A stretch of 64,000 nt of DNA. Source: Bifidobacterium choloepi. Its GTDB lineage: Bacteria; Actinomycetota; Actinomycetes; Actinomycetales; Bifidobacteriaceae. Of this stretch, positions 44,851 through 55,450 are shown one piece after another (the stretch's first letter is position 1; each line of letters begins with the position of its first letter). The translations under genes and the position numbers were made by a program. The DNA is taken from positions 124,001 through 188,000 of the forward strand of contig NZ_VYSG01000003.1 in NCBI RefSeq assembly GCF_010667615.1, given 5' to 3'. Under the pieces are notes generated by a model, which made no database searches, had not been told where the DNA came from, and saw only the letters and a program-made list of their open reading frames with translations.

Positions 44851-44936
44851 CGTTCCAGCGCGCTCTCGCCGCCTTCGGCGGCATTGGCGGTCGACCCTCA
44901 GCCTCGCTACGCTCGGCAGCTCCCTTCCAGGGAGCT
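44851..44936. repeat. Right arm of the ~208-bp palindromic element (partial copy)
   Basis: CGTTCCAGCGCG, a GCCGCCTTCGGCGGC hairpin, CGGTCGACCCTC, AGCCTCGCTACGCTCGGC and AGCTCCCTTCCAGGGAGCT; the left arm is missing. Confidence 0.8.
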
Positions 44937-45040
44937 CCTTCTTCCGGGGTGAGCGGGGAGGGGCCGACCGCCTACGTGAACGATCATGCAGCCGCCGGCC
45001 TTCTTCCGGGGTGAGCGGGAAGGGGCCGGCACGCCGCGCG
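44937..45040. repeat. ~62-bp direct repeat x2
   Basis: TTCTTCCGGGGTGAGCGGGG and TTCTTCCGGGGTGAGCGGGA start about 62 bp apart, each followed by AGGGGCCG. Confidence 0.65.
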
Positions 45041-45082
45041 GGGATTGGGTTTTACAAGGTTAAGGGGGTAAGTTGAAGGAAT

Positions 45083-45116
45083 GGGGGAACCGCGAGCGAT
45101 CGCGGGGCCCTTTTTT
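45083..45116 (+). terminator. Terminator-like hairpin ahead of adhesin gene
   Basis: CCGCG-AGCGAT-CGCGG, then GGCCCTTTTTTGTTG, about 175 bp before the adhesin start. It may end an upstream transcript or act as an attenuator. Confidence 0.5.
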
Positions 45117-45289
45117 GTTGAAGAAGAGACGAAGTACCGTGCCGGATCGGGGCGAGGAGCATCCTTGAGGAGCCTGGATAGCCAAGGAAAACTTGGGGAA
45201 CCAAGGAAAGTCCGGGGAAACCGGAAGCAACCTCGAGGAACGAGAACCCGACTGGCATGGTGGTCATGGTTGAAATCAGGAGGCCCATG

Positions 45290-48200
45290 ATGTCCCCGGG
45301 CGAAGATTTCTTCCGTACTCCGGCCACGCCGCCGGAGCGGGATGGCAAGCCGGCCCATGCCGGAACTCGAGCGCGGCATGCGAAGCCGCGCAGTGCGCGG
45401 AACTGGATTGGCGAGATAGTGGCGTGGCCAGCGCGGGTGCCGGTCAGGTTGGGGATCATGCTGGTGGTGCTGGCGGTCATCGTGGCAGTGGGCATGCCGA
45501 CGCTGGCCGCGTCGGGAGCCGGCGCGCAGCTCGGGCCGGACACCATTGCCGAGGCGGCAGTGGACACGGATCTTGGACAGATGACGGAATCGCTGGTGGA
45601 GAAGGGGCAGGCGTACGCGGATATCGTCGGGGTGGACGAGCAGACGGGCAATCCGGACAGTCCGGATGATCCGGACATCACGGATGGCGACCCGGACGAC
45701 ACGAATGGTTCGGATGGCACGGATAGCCAGGACGGTTCGGTCTCTTCGGACCCCTATGATCTTGGCCAGTACATCACGTCGGTCACGCTGACGACATCGG
45801 ACGGCCGGGACCTGCTCGATCCGGACAACCCAGTCGAGAGCTTCTCGGGCGCCGTGCTGACGCTCGCCTACCAGGTTTCGGCGGACATCGTCACGTCGGA
45901 GCACAACACGTTCACCTACCAGTTGCCGGACGTGATCGAGCTGAGCGAGGCGATCGAAAACGAGCAGCTCGTCAGCTCGGGCACCGGCATCACGGTCGGC
46001 TACTACTCGGTGACGACCGACGGCCTCGTCACGATCGTCTACACCTACGACGCCTACACCGACCACAGCGCGGCCGGCGCCGTCATCAGCGGCGCCTTCT
46101 CGGTCGAGTTCGAAGTCGACGAGACGACGGTCTCGAAACTCAACGGCGTCGAGATCGGCAGCGCCACGCTCGAAACGTACATCAAGCCGGCCACCGACGT
46201 CAGCGTCAGGAAAACGGCCACGTCGGTCGACAAGGACGCCGGCACCGTCAGCTACACGGTCAAGCTCACGTCGCAGAACGGCTCGGGCGGCGACATCGAC
46301 ATCGCCGACATCATGAGCGATAATCTCCAGCTGGCCAGCGAGGTCGTCATCGTCAAGACAGGGGTGGACGATTCATCCGGCGAATCGTTCACGACCACCT
46401 CGACGCAGGACACGATGCCGACCACGCTCGGAGAATTGGCCGCGGGAGAATCGTACGAAATTACCTACACGGCGGCGCTCGCCGGCGGCGTCGAGAACGC
46501 GGCGACCGTCGAGACCGTCGGCAACACCGTCACCGTCACGTATCCCGACGGCGGCAACGGCACCGAGACGGCGACCGACGGTACGACGACAACGCTCGAC
46601 TACCGCAACGCGACGGTGAGCAAGACGGCGACCACGACGACGGACGCCGATGGCAACGCCGTCAACGTCTGGACGATCACGCTGACCGGCGACGTCGCCG
46701 GCTACCTCGTCACCGACGTGCTCGCCGGATCGGCGCTGACGTCGGCGGCACTCGCCGACGGGTCGGCCATCGTGCTGGCCGGCGCCGACGGCGCGGTGAT
46801 CGACGACACGATCGCCAGTCTCGACGGCTACGTACTGCCCGGCGACCTCGAGACCGGCACCTACACGATCACGTACGTGACGCCGGCCAATACGGGCGTC
46901 GGGTCGGCGACGACGAACACCGTCACGATCACGCCGTCCGACGCGCCCGACTATCCGATCACCACGACGGCGACGGCGCAGGACGGCGTCGGCGTCGGCG
47001 TGACGAAGGAAGCCGGCGGCGCGACGGCGTCGGAGGACGGATCGACGCTCGAGATCATGTGGACCGTGACGATCGACACGACCGACGGTGCGCTGCCGGC
47101 CGGCTGGACGCTGACCGACTCGACCGACTACGACCGCCACCAGCACGGCGGATCGGCGTTCACGAAGGCGCAGTTCACGGCGTTCCTGGAAGCGCTCGAG
47201 GCCGCGCTCGAGGTTGACGGGGTCGAATCGTCCTACAGCTACCAGGTGGCGACGGCGAACTACCGCAGCTACACCGACATCGCCGACATGGACGAGGACG
47301 ACCTCGTCGACTGGTTCGAGATTACGTTCGACGAATCGTTGCCGCAGGGCGTGACGATCACGCTGGCCTACGCGACGACGGCGAACGCGCCGGCGGTGAC
47401 GACGACGTTCCGCAACACCGTGCAGGTCGGCGCCAACGGCGTGACGGTCGGCTCCGCGACGGCCGAGCAGCCGGTCACGGTGACGGCGCCGGCCGTCTCG
47501 AAAGTCGACCTGGCCAGCAGCTACTCGACGTCGGACACCACGCACGAGTATGCCGACGGCCTGACGCTCTCGTGGGGCATCGTCGTGTCCATTCCGTCCG
47601 AATATCCCGAGGACGGCGGCGCGATCACCGTCGACGAGCAGCTGCCGGAAGCCCTGCGCGACCGGCTCGTCTCCATCGCCTTCATGGACCGGTACAACGA
47701 AAGCGGCGCGGTGAACTTCACCGTGAACGACGGCACGGCGCTCGCGAGCGAGACGATCACGTTCGGCGACGGCACGGTGACGCTGACGACGAACGACGAC
47801 GGCACGCTGACGTTCGTCATCTCCGGCGAGCTGGCCGCGCAGTACCGCAACGGCACGCTGCTCATCGCCATCGTTTGCGACGTGCCGGAGGCGGACGGCT
47901 CGGCGGAGGGTTTGGAGAGCGGCGACGATTCTTCCGGCAATGGCGCGACCGGCACGACGGTCGCGGACGGCATCGCAACCGCGACGAGCTACGAGAACAG
48001 CGTGACGCTGACGAGCGGCGAAGGCGGATCGTCGGCGTCGCAGACGCAGACCGTCACCGTGCCCGAATCGACGACGAGCACGCGGGACGTGCTGTCGAAG
48101 TCGTTCACCGGCAACTCGACGGCGCTGGCCAACAACCTGCTGCCATATGAAGTCATCGTCAACCCGGACGCCGAGATGCTCGTCGAAGGCACGCACGTGC

Positions 48201-49921
48201 TGTACTTCGAGGACGTGCTCTCGTACTACGCGTTCGGCAGCAACGGCATCAAGGTGCTCAACATCGCGCTCGTGCCCGGATCGCTCGCCGTCTATGAACT
48301 CAACGAGAACGGCGATGTCATTCGCGAGCTCGACAGCACCGAGTACGCGTACACCTACCGGCAGGTCGATCCCGAACACACGTGGGAGCTCACGCAGAAC
48401 ATCATCGGCATCGAGCTGCCCGACAACATGGCGCTCAAGGTCGTCTACCAGTACGTCGTCACCGTGCTGTCCGGCAGCGGCATCACCACGCTCAACGACC
48501 GCCGCGTCTCCAACAGCGTCTCGATCAGCGGCGTGGCGGAGACGACCGGCGAGTCGGTCGGCGCGACCGTCAAGCAGACGTCGGCCGCCAGCACGCACAT
48601 CGAGGGCGTCAACGCGTACAAGGTCAACGCCGACGACTACTCGATCATGGTCGCCGACACGACGTTCGAGCTGTACCGGTGGGGCGTGAACGACGCCGGT
48701 GCGGAGGACTGGATCTATGTCGGCACGATGACGACGAACGAGAGTGGCTACATGCTCATCGCCGAGGACGCCGAGGCCGGCAGCGTGGTCGGGCTCGCGA
48801 CCGGCGTGGCCTACCGGCTCGTCGAGACCGAATCGGCGAGCGGCTACCGGAAGAGTTCGTCGCCGTACGATTTCTACGTCTACAGTTCCGTTGACAATGC
48901 CACGGCGCCGACGGCCTCCGCGGACTATGATCCGACCGGCCTCATCCTCGGCTCCGCCATCAACCTCGAGAACACGAGCACGAACGCGCGCATCCGGCTC
49001 GAGAAGCTCTGGGTCGCCTGCGAGCTCGACGACGACGGCGCCTGCGTGACGGACATCGACGGCACTCCGGTGAAGGTGGAGGTCGTGCCGTCGTCCGGCA
49101 GCGTGGACGTGGAGGTGACCAGGACGAAGCAGGTGTTCAACGTCACCGACCTCGAATACGTCTCCTATGCGGTGAGCACGGACAACTACTATTCACGGGG
49201 CTACGCCGTCTCGACGGTGGACAGCGGCACGACTGTCGCCGGGTCGACGATGACGATCAGCTTCTCGCGGACGACATACAACCCCAGCTGGAACTCGGCG
49301 TACCAGTACTTCATCGCCGTCAACGACGGCAACGGCTACCAGACCGTCGCCGAGGGTGCGTTCGACGCGTCGGCCAACGGGCTCGTCACGATGGAGGCGA
49401 CGATTGACCTGACGGCCGACACCGAGGTCCTCGTCTATACTCCGGACGGTAGCTGGTCGGCCGGGGAACTCGCCGTCACGGTCGATTCGCCAGATGTGGG
49501 TGGTCAGACCGTCGAGCCGGACGAATCGTTCAGCCAGACGATCACGATCGACGCGGCGCACGGCTGGACGACGCTGCTCGAGACGCTGCCGCTTCTCGAA
49601 GTCGACGAGGACGCCGGCACGACGACGTACTACACGTACACGTTCGCGGAGATCGACGAGTCGGCGCTCGTGCGGTACGTCGACAACGAGAATGTCGTCG
49701 GCGGCACGGTGCAGATCATCAATTATTGGAACGATTCGCCCGACACTCCCGATACCCCGGACTCGGCCGCCTTCACGTTGCCGTTCGCCGGCGGCAACGG
49801 CGGCGACCTATGGCTGAGGTCGCTGGCGCTCGCCGGCATCGGCTTCACTGTCCTGCTGCTGGAACGCTACGTGCACGGCGAGCCCGCGGGCAGGCATGCC
49901 GCGGGGCGCGTACGGGCGTAA
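45290..49921 (+). CDS. Giant sortase-anchored surface protein (LPFAG), isopeptide/Ig-like repeats
   Basis: A 1543-residue surface protein. A 45-residue basic cytoplasmic start precedes the export helix (LGIMLVVLAVIVAVGMPTLA). Many beta-rich repeats follow, with Thr/Val/Asp-rich strands and phrases like YEITYTAAL and TITYVTPA, of the DUF11/isopeptide-domain type. A Cna-B/SpaA-like domain near 1110-1200 has the E-box YRLVETESASGY. The tail shows LPFAG near 1496, a helix (LALAGIGFTVLLLERY) and a basic end (RHAAGRVRA). It should be attached to the wall or polymerised by the sortase at 55939. AGGAGG lies 6 nt before ATG 45290, so upstream Met codons are rejected. High in GC, unlike the next adhesin. 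Confidence 0.85.
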   Translation: MSPGEDFFRTPATPPERDGKPAHAGTRARHAKPRSARNWIGEIVAWPARVPVRLGIMLVVLAVIVAVGMPTLAASGAGAQLGPDTIAEAAVDTDLGQMTESLVEKGQAYADIVGVDEQTGNPDSPDDPDITDGDPDDTNGSDGTDSQDGSVSSDPYDLGQYITSVTLTTSDGRDLLDPDNPVESFSGAVLTLAYQVSADIVTSEHNTFTYQLPDVIELSEAIENEQLVSSGTGITVGYYSVTTDGLVTIVYTYDAYTDHSAAGAVISGAFSVEFEVDETTVSKLNGVEIGSATLETYIKPATDVSVRKTATSVDKDAGTVSYTVKLTSQNGSGGDIDIADIMSDNLQLASEVVIVKTGVDDSSGESFTTTSTQDTMPTTLGELAAGESYEITYTAALAGGVENAATVETVGNTVTVTYPDGGNGTETATDGTTTTLDYRNATVSKTATTTTDADGNAVNVWTITLTGDVAGYLVTDVLAGSALTSAALADGSAIVLAGADGAVIDDTIASLDGYVLPGDLETGTYTITYVTPANTGVGSATTNTVTITPSDAPDYPITTTATAQDGVGVGVTKEAGGATASEDGSTLEIMWTVTIDTTDGALPAGWTLTDSTDYDRHQHGGSAFTKAQFTAFLEALEAALEVDGVESSYSYQVATANYRSYTDIADMDEDDLVDWFEITFDESLPQGVTITLAYATTANAPAVTTTFRNTVQVGANGVTVGSATAEQPVTVTAPAVSKVDLASSYSTSDTTHEYADGLTLSWGIVVSIPSEYPEDGGAITVDEQLPEALRDRLVSIAFMDRYNESGAVNFTVNDGTALASETITFGDGTVTLTTNDDGTLTFVISGELAAQYRNGTLLIAIVCDVPEADGSAEGLESGDDSSGNGATGTTVADGIATATSYENSVTLTSGEGGSSASQTQTVTVPESTTSTRDVLSKSFTGNSTALANNLLPYEVIVNPDAEMLVEGTHVLYFEDVLSYYAFGSNGIKVLNIALVPGSLAVYELNENGDVIRELDSTEYAYTYRQVDPEHTWELTQNIIGIELPDNMALKVVYQYVVTVLSGSGITTLNDRRVSNSVSISGVAETTGESVGATVKQTSAASTHIEGVNAYKVNADDYSIMVADTTFELYRWGVNDAGAEDWIYVGTMTTNESGYMLIAEDAEAGSVVGLATGVAYRLVETESASGYRKSSSPYDFYVYSSVDNATAPTASADYDPTGLILGSAINLENTSTNARIRLEKLWVACELDDDGACVTDIDGTPVKVEVVPSSGSVDVEVTRTKQVFNVTDLEYVSYAVSTDNYYSRGYAVSTVDSGTTVAGSTMTISFSRTTYNPSWNSAYQYFIAVNDGNGYQTVAEGAFDASANGLVTMEATIDLTADTEVLVYTPDGSWSAGELAVTVDSPDVGGQTVEPDESFSQTITIDAAHGWTTLLETLPLLEVDEDAGTTTYYTYTFAEIDESALVRYVDNENVVGGTVQIINYWNDSPDTPDTPDSAAFTLPFAGGNGGDLWLRSLALAGIGFTVLLLERYVHGEPAGRHAAGRVRA

Positions 49922-49933
49922 CTGTTCCATCAC

Positions 49934-50067
49934 ACTCCCTCTTTAGAGGGAGTCGAAAACGCGCAGCGTTTTCGGTGGGAGTTCCCAGACCATATGTGGA
50001 ATGCACTGAAGTCTGGTCACTCCCACCGGCTCGCCTGCGGCTCGCCGACTCCCTCTGAAGAGGGAGT
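49934..50067. repeat. 134-bp palindromic element with ACTCCCTCTnnAGAGGGAGT ends
   Basis: ACTCCCTCTTTAGAGGGAGT and ACTCCCTCTGAAGAGGGAGT bound a region with GAAAACGCGCAGCGTTTTC and GGCTCGCCTGCGGCTCGCC hairpins and a CCAGAC/GTCTGG pair in the middle. It has the same design as the 208-bp elements (palindromic ends, inner hairpins, unique centre) but unrelated sequence. It lies between the two adhesin genes and may also terminate transcription. Confidence 0.75.
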
Positions 50068-50294
50068 TGTTGCGACAGTATTACTTATGTTGTCCACATG
50101 GCGCGCGAATTGTTTGCTTATGGTGAAAACGGGGGTATCTTGAAAACCATCACGGACCACGGGAGGTCGTGGTCAATCGTGTCTTTGGGTAGAGAAAACA
50201 GCGGCGCCGGATGGGGCTGACGAGAGCTGTCCAATGGGGAGCAGCGCCCGGATGTTCGGTGCCGTGAAGGGCTGAACTCGGGGGAGGCGTCACG

Positions 50295-53200
50295 ATGAGG
50301 GGTGATAACGATTTCTTCCATGGGAATTTCTTCCGCAAGCCAACCGCAATGCATGCCGTGTCGGTGCTCACCGTCATTGCCATGACGCTGGCGGTGCTTG
50401 TCGGATTGCCGGTGGACGGGAAGGCTTACGCGGCAGAGACTACGACGGACCTGTCCAACATGATTACGCAGTTGAAAGTCAATGGACAGGATGTCACGAA
50501 TTCGGCCACCTTCGATGTCACCAGCGGCCAAACCGTCACGATCGAGTTCACATTTGCCGAAAGTAACAGCTATCAGTTCAAGAACGGTGCTGTACTTACC
50601 TACGCGCTGCCGGAAGGATTCGTGCCGACTGATACCGACCTCCATCCCATGACGCTGGAAGTCACTTCGGATAAGGTTTCAATGTATGGCAGCACATGGC
50701 AGTTTGTGCAGCAGGATGATGGAACATGGGTGCTCGAAGTCACCATTGCCGACGAAAGTGGCTCGTTGCTTGACGACTGGGAAAGAGCCAACGACGCCGA
50801 GTTTTCCATCGAGGCCACCTTCACGCTGTCCGGTAGTGGGGGCGCCATTGACCTAGGTGGTGGCAAGACCGTCACCTTCAATGCCCAAGCGGGTACGCTG
50901 ACCGGTACGAAGAACGCGTGGTATGACGCCGAGACCGGCATGGTGACGTATACGGTGGACGTGACCGTCAAGGGCGATGTCACGGATGTCGAAATCGTCG
51001 ACACCATGCAGGGAACCGTGCTGAGTTACAACGGTGACGTGACTGTCGAGCCGGCTGGCGCAGTTACCTGTTCCGGTGATCAGGGATCTTCCACCATTAC
51101 CTGCACTGCGGATTCGCTGTCCGACGGCGACACCTTCACGCTGACGTATACGGCCACTCTCGATAAGGAGGCGTATGCGCAGGCTCTTCAGGAGAATGAT
51201 GGGTCGTCGTATGCAGTGTCACAGGCCAATGCCAATACAGTGACATTCACTTCCGACGATAATGAAGGAAATGTCGCGGAAAAGTGGTTGCCGGATGTCA
51301 ATATTTCCTCGTCGGTTTCGAAATATGGCACGGTGGCATCGCAAGACGGGTCGACGTACACGATCGAATGGCAGGCCACCGTCAACAAGGAGATGCAGCT
51401 TTCGCTTGGCGGCACGACGATTACCGATACGCTGGCCAAGGGCACGCTTGCCAGCGATTTCACGATTGTCGTCACGGACGAGAACGGTACGACAATCAGG
51501 ACCGATGATGCCAGTTCCGTGACGGTCTCCGGCAACACGTTTACCTATGACGTGCCCGAAGACGATGGAAACTACACCTATACGATTACCTATGCGTCGA
51601 CGGTCGACGTCAAGGATGTCATTGGCAATGTCAAGGTGGAAAACACCATCGAAACCGATTACAGCCAGACCACTTCTTCCGTCGATGTCTCGAGCGATAT
51701 CACGGTGAGCGATAACTGGGCTACGAAGAGTGGCGAACAAGATGGCGACACCATTGTCTGGACGATCTCGGTGGAGGTGCCATCGGCCAATGTCAACTCA
51801 GTCACGATCACTGACACGCTGCCGTTCCAGAGCGTGACAGCCTATGATGTCGTCGCGGAGACTCCTACCGTGACGTTAAGCGACGGCACGGTGTTGGTGG
51901 CCGGAACGGACTATACCTATGTGCCCGGTGAAGTGAATGCATATTATCCGGTGCAGTCCTTTACGATTGTCCTTACCGAAGAGGGCATCCAGAAAGCGCA
52001 GGGTTCCACCGTTACCGTGACTGTCACCACCATGACAGTGGACGGCGGAGAATGGACTGCCAATAGCGCCCACGTCAACAAGGCGGAAGCGGTCATCGGC
52101 GATAACGATGACAATGAAATCAAGAAGGAGCCCTCTGCGTCGGTCACGCCAAAGGACGGCGATGCCGATACCAGTGCCACCAAGATGCTGGTGGATGCAA
52201 GCGGTAATGCTACCGACAGTACTTCGCCGGCCGTCGTGGAATCCGACGGCATGCCGGTGTGGATTTTCCGCGTCATGGTGGACAGGGCGGCACTTGCCAA
52301 TGAGACGATCGAAGTCGCCGATGTCCTGGGCAGTCTGCTGGAAGGTACTGACCTGACATGGGACGACTTCGAGCTTGTAGTGGATACCATCAATGGTGAG
52401 AACTATCCTTATGCCGCCGCTTACAACGATGATTATTCACGGTACGGTAACAACACAACCAGCCTGCAGACTACACGGTGGGTTGACGGCACGGGTGTTA
52501 CTGAAGCCAATAGTCAGTATTTCCAGATGGATGACGAGACTGGCACGTTGACTATTGTGTTCCCCCAAAGCGGCAATAATAGTGTCTGGCCCTATTGGGA
52601 TGGTCAATATAATGTGTATCCCTATGCCGGCATTGTCTACGCCATTCGACCGAAGAGCTTAGAAGTACTGTACAAGCTGATTCAACTGGCCGCCGATAAT
52701 GACGGCACGTTGACCTTGACCAATACCCTCAATGAGGACGAGCCGGTGGAATTCACGTATCAGGTGGACACCATCGCCAAGTCGCTGACGACGGCGGCCG
52801 GAGGCACGACGTCGTCGACGGAGGCGGCACAGGGAATGACGGTTACCACCAAGGACGACGAGTATTCCACCGTATGGCTCTTCCGCGTCATGATGAACGA
52901 GGCGCTCATTCCCGAGGGAGGCATCACGCTGACCGATGTCTTCGACACGAGCCTGTTCAAGGTGCTGACAGCTGCCGATTTCGACGACGACAATCCTATG
53001 CCGGATTATTTGTCATCGGTGTATCGATTCATGTCGACGCCGGATGGGTATGAAATGACGGCGTCCGCGTCGGCCACGGACATCGGCGAACGAATTACCA
53101 TCGACGCAGATGGCACCGTGCAGCTGAGTTTCCCGGACGAATCGTCCAGCTGGCCGGACGGCAATGGCCTCTATGTTGGCTATGTCTACGCCCTCGTGCC

Positions 53201-55151
53201 GGTTGACGACGATGCACTCGAGACGATTCGCGCCCTCGCGTCCAGCAACGACAATTTCGTCGCTGTCTTCACGAATGAATTGTCTTCCGGCAATGACGAA
53301 GACGGCCTCTCGACGACGGTGGACTTCACGTTCAAGGAAGGCGTGATGACAAAGGATGCTGACGTTGGCAATACCACTGACAGGCAGGTGACGTTCACGC
53401 TTGATGTCAACCCGAATGCACTGACTGTAGGGTCAACCGGATTCATCGACATTTACGATGACATGGAATGGAACTGCACGGACGAAGGCGCGTGCTCCGG
53501 TCTGCGATTCGACCCGTCGTCGGTGACGATTGTCGATGCAGAGACCGGCGAAGATCTCACTCCGCTAAGTGATGTCGACATGATAAGCAGCAGTTATGTC
53601 AAGTTCACGGTGCCGGATAGTCGTCATATCACGATTACCTATGTCGCCCGCATGATTGGCCAGTCCGAGAAAAAAGAGGGTGGCTCATACATGAGTTTTG
53701 CCAATACGGCATCGCTGCTCGGGTATGAATCGTCCTATGCGGAGAGCGACGTCGACGTGTCCTCCAGCCAGTCCGGCACGGCCGCGACGAAGTGGATGAA
53801 GCTGCTGAAATACGAAAACGGCGACATCCTCGAAGGCCTGGCCGGCGCGACGTTCGCGCTGTACGAGACGGATACTAATGGCAATCCGACCGGCGAACCA
53901 CTCGCAACCGGTACGACTCTTGATGACGGTGTCCTCTGGATCGGTATCATCCCGGAGTCGTATGGAATGAAGGAAGAGGATGTCAACACCCTCTGGCCCG
54001 CAGAAGACCTCTACGCGAACACGTTGTATGCGCTAGTGGAAATTGAGGCGCCTGATGGATACGAGCTCGACTCGACGCCCATCCTCTTCAAGATGACCGC
54101 TGACGGTGATAAGTCGGGCAGCGAGACTTGGTTTGTCGGCGCAACGATGGCCGTGGAAAACCACAAGGGCGCGCTGAATATCCGGAAGGTGTCCTCGACC
54201 GATACGTCGACGAGACTGGCGAACGCGACGCTCTGCATCCGCGATGCCTCGATCACCGACTTGTCGGCGGCTCTCGGCGAAGACAAGACGCTCGCGGATC
54301 TTGTTGCAGACGGTTCTGTCTCGTGCGCGACGACCGGTGCCGATGGTCTGGCTGATTTCGGTTCGATCAGTGCAGGCAACTATATCCTGTGGGAGCAGAG
54401 TGCTCCTTCGGGATACCTGTTGAGCGGTACCGAATACGCCGTCACCGTGACGAGGAATACGGAGGAAATATACGACGGCGACGGCAATGTCAGCTACGAA
54501 TATACCTACGAGACCACGGTCGATGGCTTGGACAAGGAGACGACAGATTCCGACAATGATGATGAGAATATCTTCGTGCTCACCAACCAGCCCATCGGAC
54601 CGCTGTCCGTCTACAAGGTCGACGATGCGGACACGTCGGTAACGCTGGAAGGCGCGGTCTTCTGCGTCGAAGGCGACAATCAGGAGAAACAGTGCATGAC
54701 GACGGAAGCGTCCGGATGGGGATCGTTCTCGTCGCTGGATCCTGGCCTCTACTGGCTGTGGGAGGAAACCGCTCCGAAGGGCTATGAGCCGATTCCGGGG
54801 AAGTGGATTCTCTATGTCGACGAGAACGGTGTCCCGTGGATTGCCGTATTCGACGCCGGCTCCGAGGAAGACTCCGATGCTGAAGACGTCGCCCTGGCCG
54901 ATATTGATCCTGACGATCTTGACCTCCAAGAAGTCGCTACCACGGAGGGTGTCGGCTACACGTTCAAGGTCGCCAACACGAAGAGCGACAATGACGATGC
55001 CGACGTCACGCTACCGAATGCCGGGTGGTTCAATGACGGGTCGATGTGGATCCGGTCGCTGGCGCTCGCGGGAATCATGATGGCGCTGGTCATGCTCGAC
55101 CGACGGCTCAACTGGGCAACCGGGGCGCGGCACGCGGCGGGGAAGGTGTGA
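50295..55151 (+). CDS. Giant sortase-anchored pilin-like surface protein (LPNAG), SpaA/Cna-B domains
   Basis: A 1618-residue secreted protein. The signal segment lies near 25-52 (VLTVIAMTLAVLVGLPVDGK). Beta-rich repeats follow with ITYT-type strands and DVTVKGDVTDVEIVD blocks. Three C-terminal Cna-B/SpaA domains have a paired Lys and E-box: KLLKYENGD/LYALVEIEAPDGY (near 1244), IRKVSSTD/YILWEQSAPSGY (near 1362), VYKVDDAD/YWLWEETAPKGY (near 1486). These are expected to form intramolecular isopeptide bonds. LPNAG is near 1572, then a helix and a basic end (ARHAAGKV). GGGGGAGG precedes ATG 50295. Less GC-rich than the 45290 gene, so the two adhesins probably differ in origin. Likely pilus subunit or host/substrate adhesin. 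Confidence 0.87.
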   Translation: MRGDNDFFHGNFFRKPTAMHAVSVLTVIAMTLAVLVGLPVDGKAYAAETTTDLSNMITQLKVNGQDVTNSATFDVTSGQTVTIEFTFAESNSYQFKNGAVLTYALPEGFVPTDTDLHPMTLEVTSDKVSMYGSTWQFVQQDDGTWVLEVTIADESGSLLDDWERANDAEFSIEATFTLSGSGGAIDLGGGKTVTFNAQAGTLTGTKNAWYDAETGMVTYTVDVTVKGDVTDVEIVDTMQGTVLSYNGDVTVEPAGAVTCSGDQGSSTITCTADSLSDGDTFTLTYTATLDKEAYAQALQENDGSSYAVSQANANTVTFTSDDNEGNVAEKWLPDVNISSSVSKYGTVASQDGSTYTIEWQATVNKEMQLSLGGTTITDTLAKGTLASDFTIVVTDENGTTIRTDDASSVTVSGNTFTYDVPEDDGNYTYTITYASTVDVKDVIGNVKVENTIETDYSQTTSSVDVSSDITVSDNWATKSGEQDGDTIVWTISVEVPSANVNSVTITDTLPFQSVTAYDVVAETPTVTLSDGTVLVAGTDYTYVPGEVNAYYPVQSFTIVLTEEGIQKAQGSTVTVTVTTMTVDGGEWTANSAHVNKAEAVIGDNDDNEIKKEPSASVTPKDGDADTSATKMLVDASGNATDSTSPAVVESDGMPVWIFRVMVDRAALANETIEVADVLGSLLEGTDLTWDDFELVVDTINGENYPYAAAYNDDYSRYGNNTTSLQTTRWVDGTGVTEANSQYFQMDDETGTLTIVFPQSGNNSVWPYWDGQYNVYPYAGIVYAIRPKSLEVLYKLIQLAADNDGTLTLTNTLNEDEPVEFTYQVDTIAKSLTTAAGGTTSSTEAAQGMTVTTKDDEYSTVWLFRVMMNEALIPEGGITLTDVFDTSLFKVLTAADFDDDNPMPDYLSSVYRFMSTPDGYEMTASASATDIGERITIDADGTVQLSFPDESSSWPDGNGLYVGYVYALVPVDDDALETIRALASSNDNFVAVFTNELSSGNDEDGLSTTVDFTFKEGVMTKDADVGNTTDRQVTFTLDVNPNALTVGSTGFIDIYDDMEWNCTDEGACSGLRFDPSSVTIVDAETGEDLTPLSDVDMISSSYVKFTVPDSRHITITYVARMIGQSEKKEGGSYMSFANTASLLGYESSYAESDVDVSSSQSGTAATKWMKLLKYENGDILEGLAGATFALYETDTNGNPTGEPLATGTTLDDGVLWIGIIPESYGMKEEDVNTLWPAEDLYANTLYALVEIEAPDGYELDSTPILFKMTADGDKSGSETWFVGATMAVENHKGALNIRKVSSTDTSTRLANATLCIRDASITDLSAALGEDKTLADLVADGSVSCATTGADGLADFGSISAGNYILWEQSAPSGYLLSGTEYAVTVTRNTEEIYDGDGNVSYEYTYETTVDGLDKETTDSDNDDENIFVLTNQPIGPLSVYKVDDADTSVTLEGAVFCVEGDNQEKQCMTTEASGWGSFSSLDPGLYWLWEETAPKGYEPIPGKWILYVDENGVPWIAVFDAGSEEDSDAEDVALADIDPDDLDLQEVATTEGVGYTFKVANTKSDNDDADVTLPNAGWFNDGSMWIRSLALAGIMMALVMLDRRLNWATGARHAAGKV

Positions 55152-55193
55152 GGTCTGGCCTTCTTCTTTGCTGGAGGGCTGCCGAATGAATCG

Positions 55194-55300
55194 GATCCCT
55201 CGCGGGGGCCTGCCGCCTCCGCTCGGGATCCGGCGTTCGGCGGGGCCGAACGCGTCGACCCTCAGCCTCGCTTCGCTCGGCAGCTCCCTTCCAGGGAGCT
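55194..55300. repeat. Intergenic palindromic repeat, family A
   Basis: CTCGCGGGGGCCTGCCGCCTC and CGGCGTTCGGCGGGGCCGAA, then GTCGACCCTCAGCCTCG and AGCTCCCTTCCAGGGAGCT. Same build as 20132-20246. Confidence 0.75.
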
Positions 55301-55355
55301 ACTTCATGGTTCGGTTTCGTGGTGATCGGCAGGTTCGCGGAACTTGAGTTTGCGG

Positions 55356-55405
55356 ACGCGTCGACCCTCAGTCGCCTTCGGCGACAGCCCCCTTCCAGGG
55401 GGCTT
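55356..55405. repeat. Intergenic palindromic repeat, family A, short copy
   Basis: GACGCGTCGACCCTCAGTCG, the CCTTCGG turn, then AGCCCCCTTCCAGGGGGCTTTT. The end palindrome followed by TTTT may act as a terminator. Confidence 0.7.
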
Positions 55406-55450
55406 TTGCATGGTGGTGGGTTGCCTTTTCCCGGGAATCTTCTGTGATTT

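Noticed and set aside
46373..48598. 741-codon open frame on the minus strand
   Set aside because: It is antisense to the LPFAG adhesin; its Arg-rich composition and lack of motifs mark it as a shadow.
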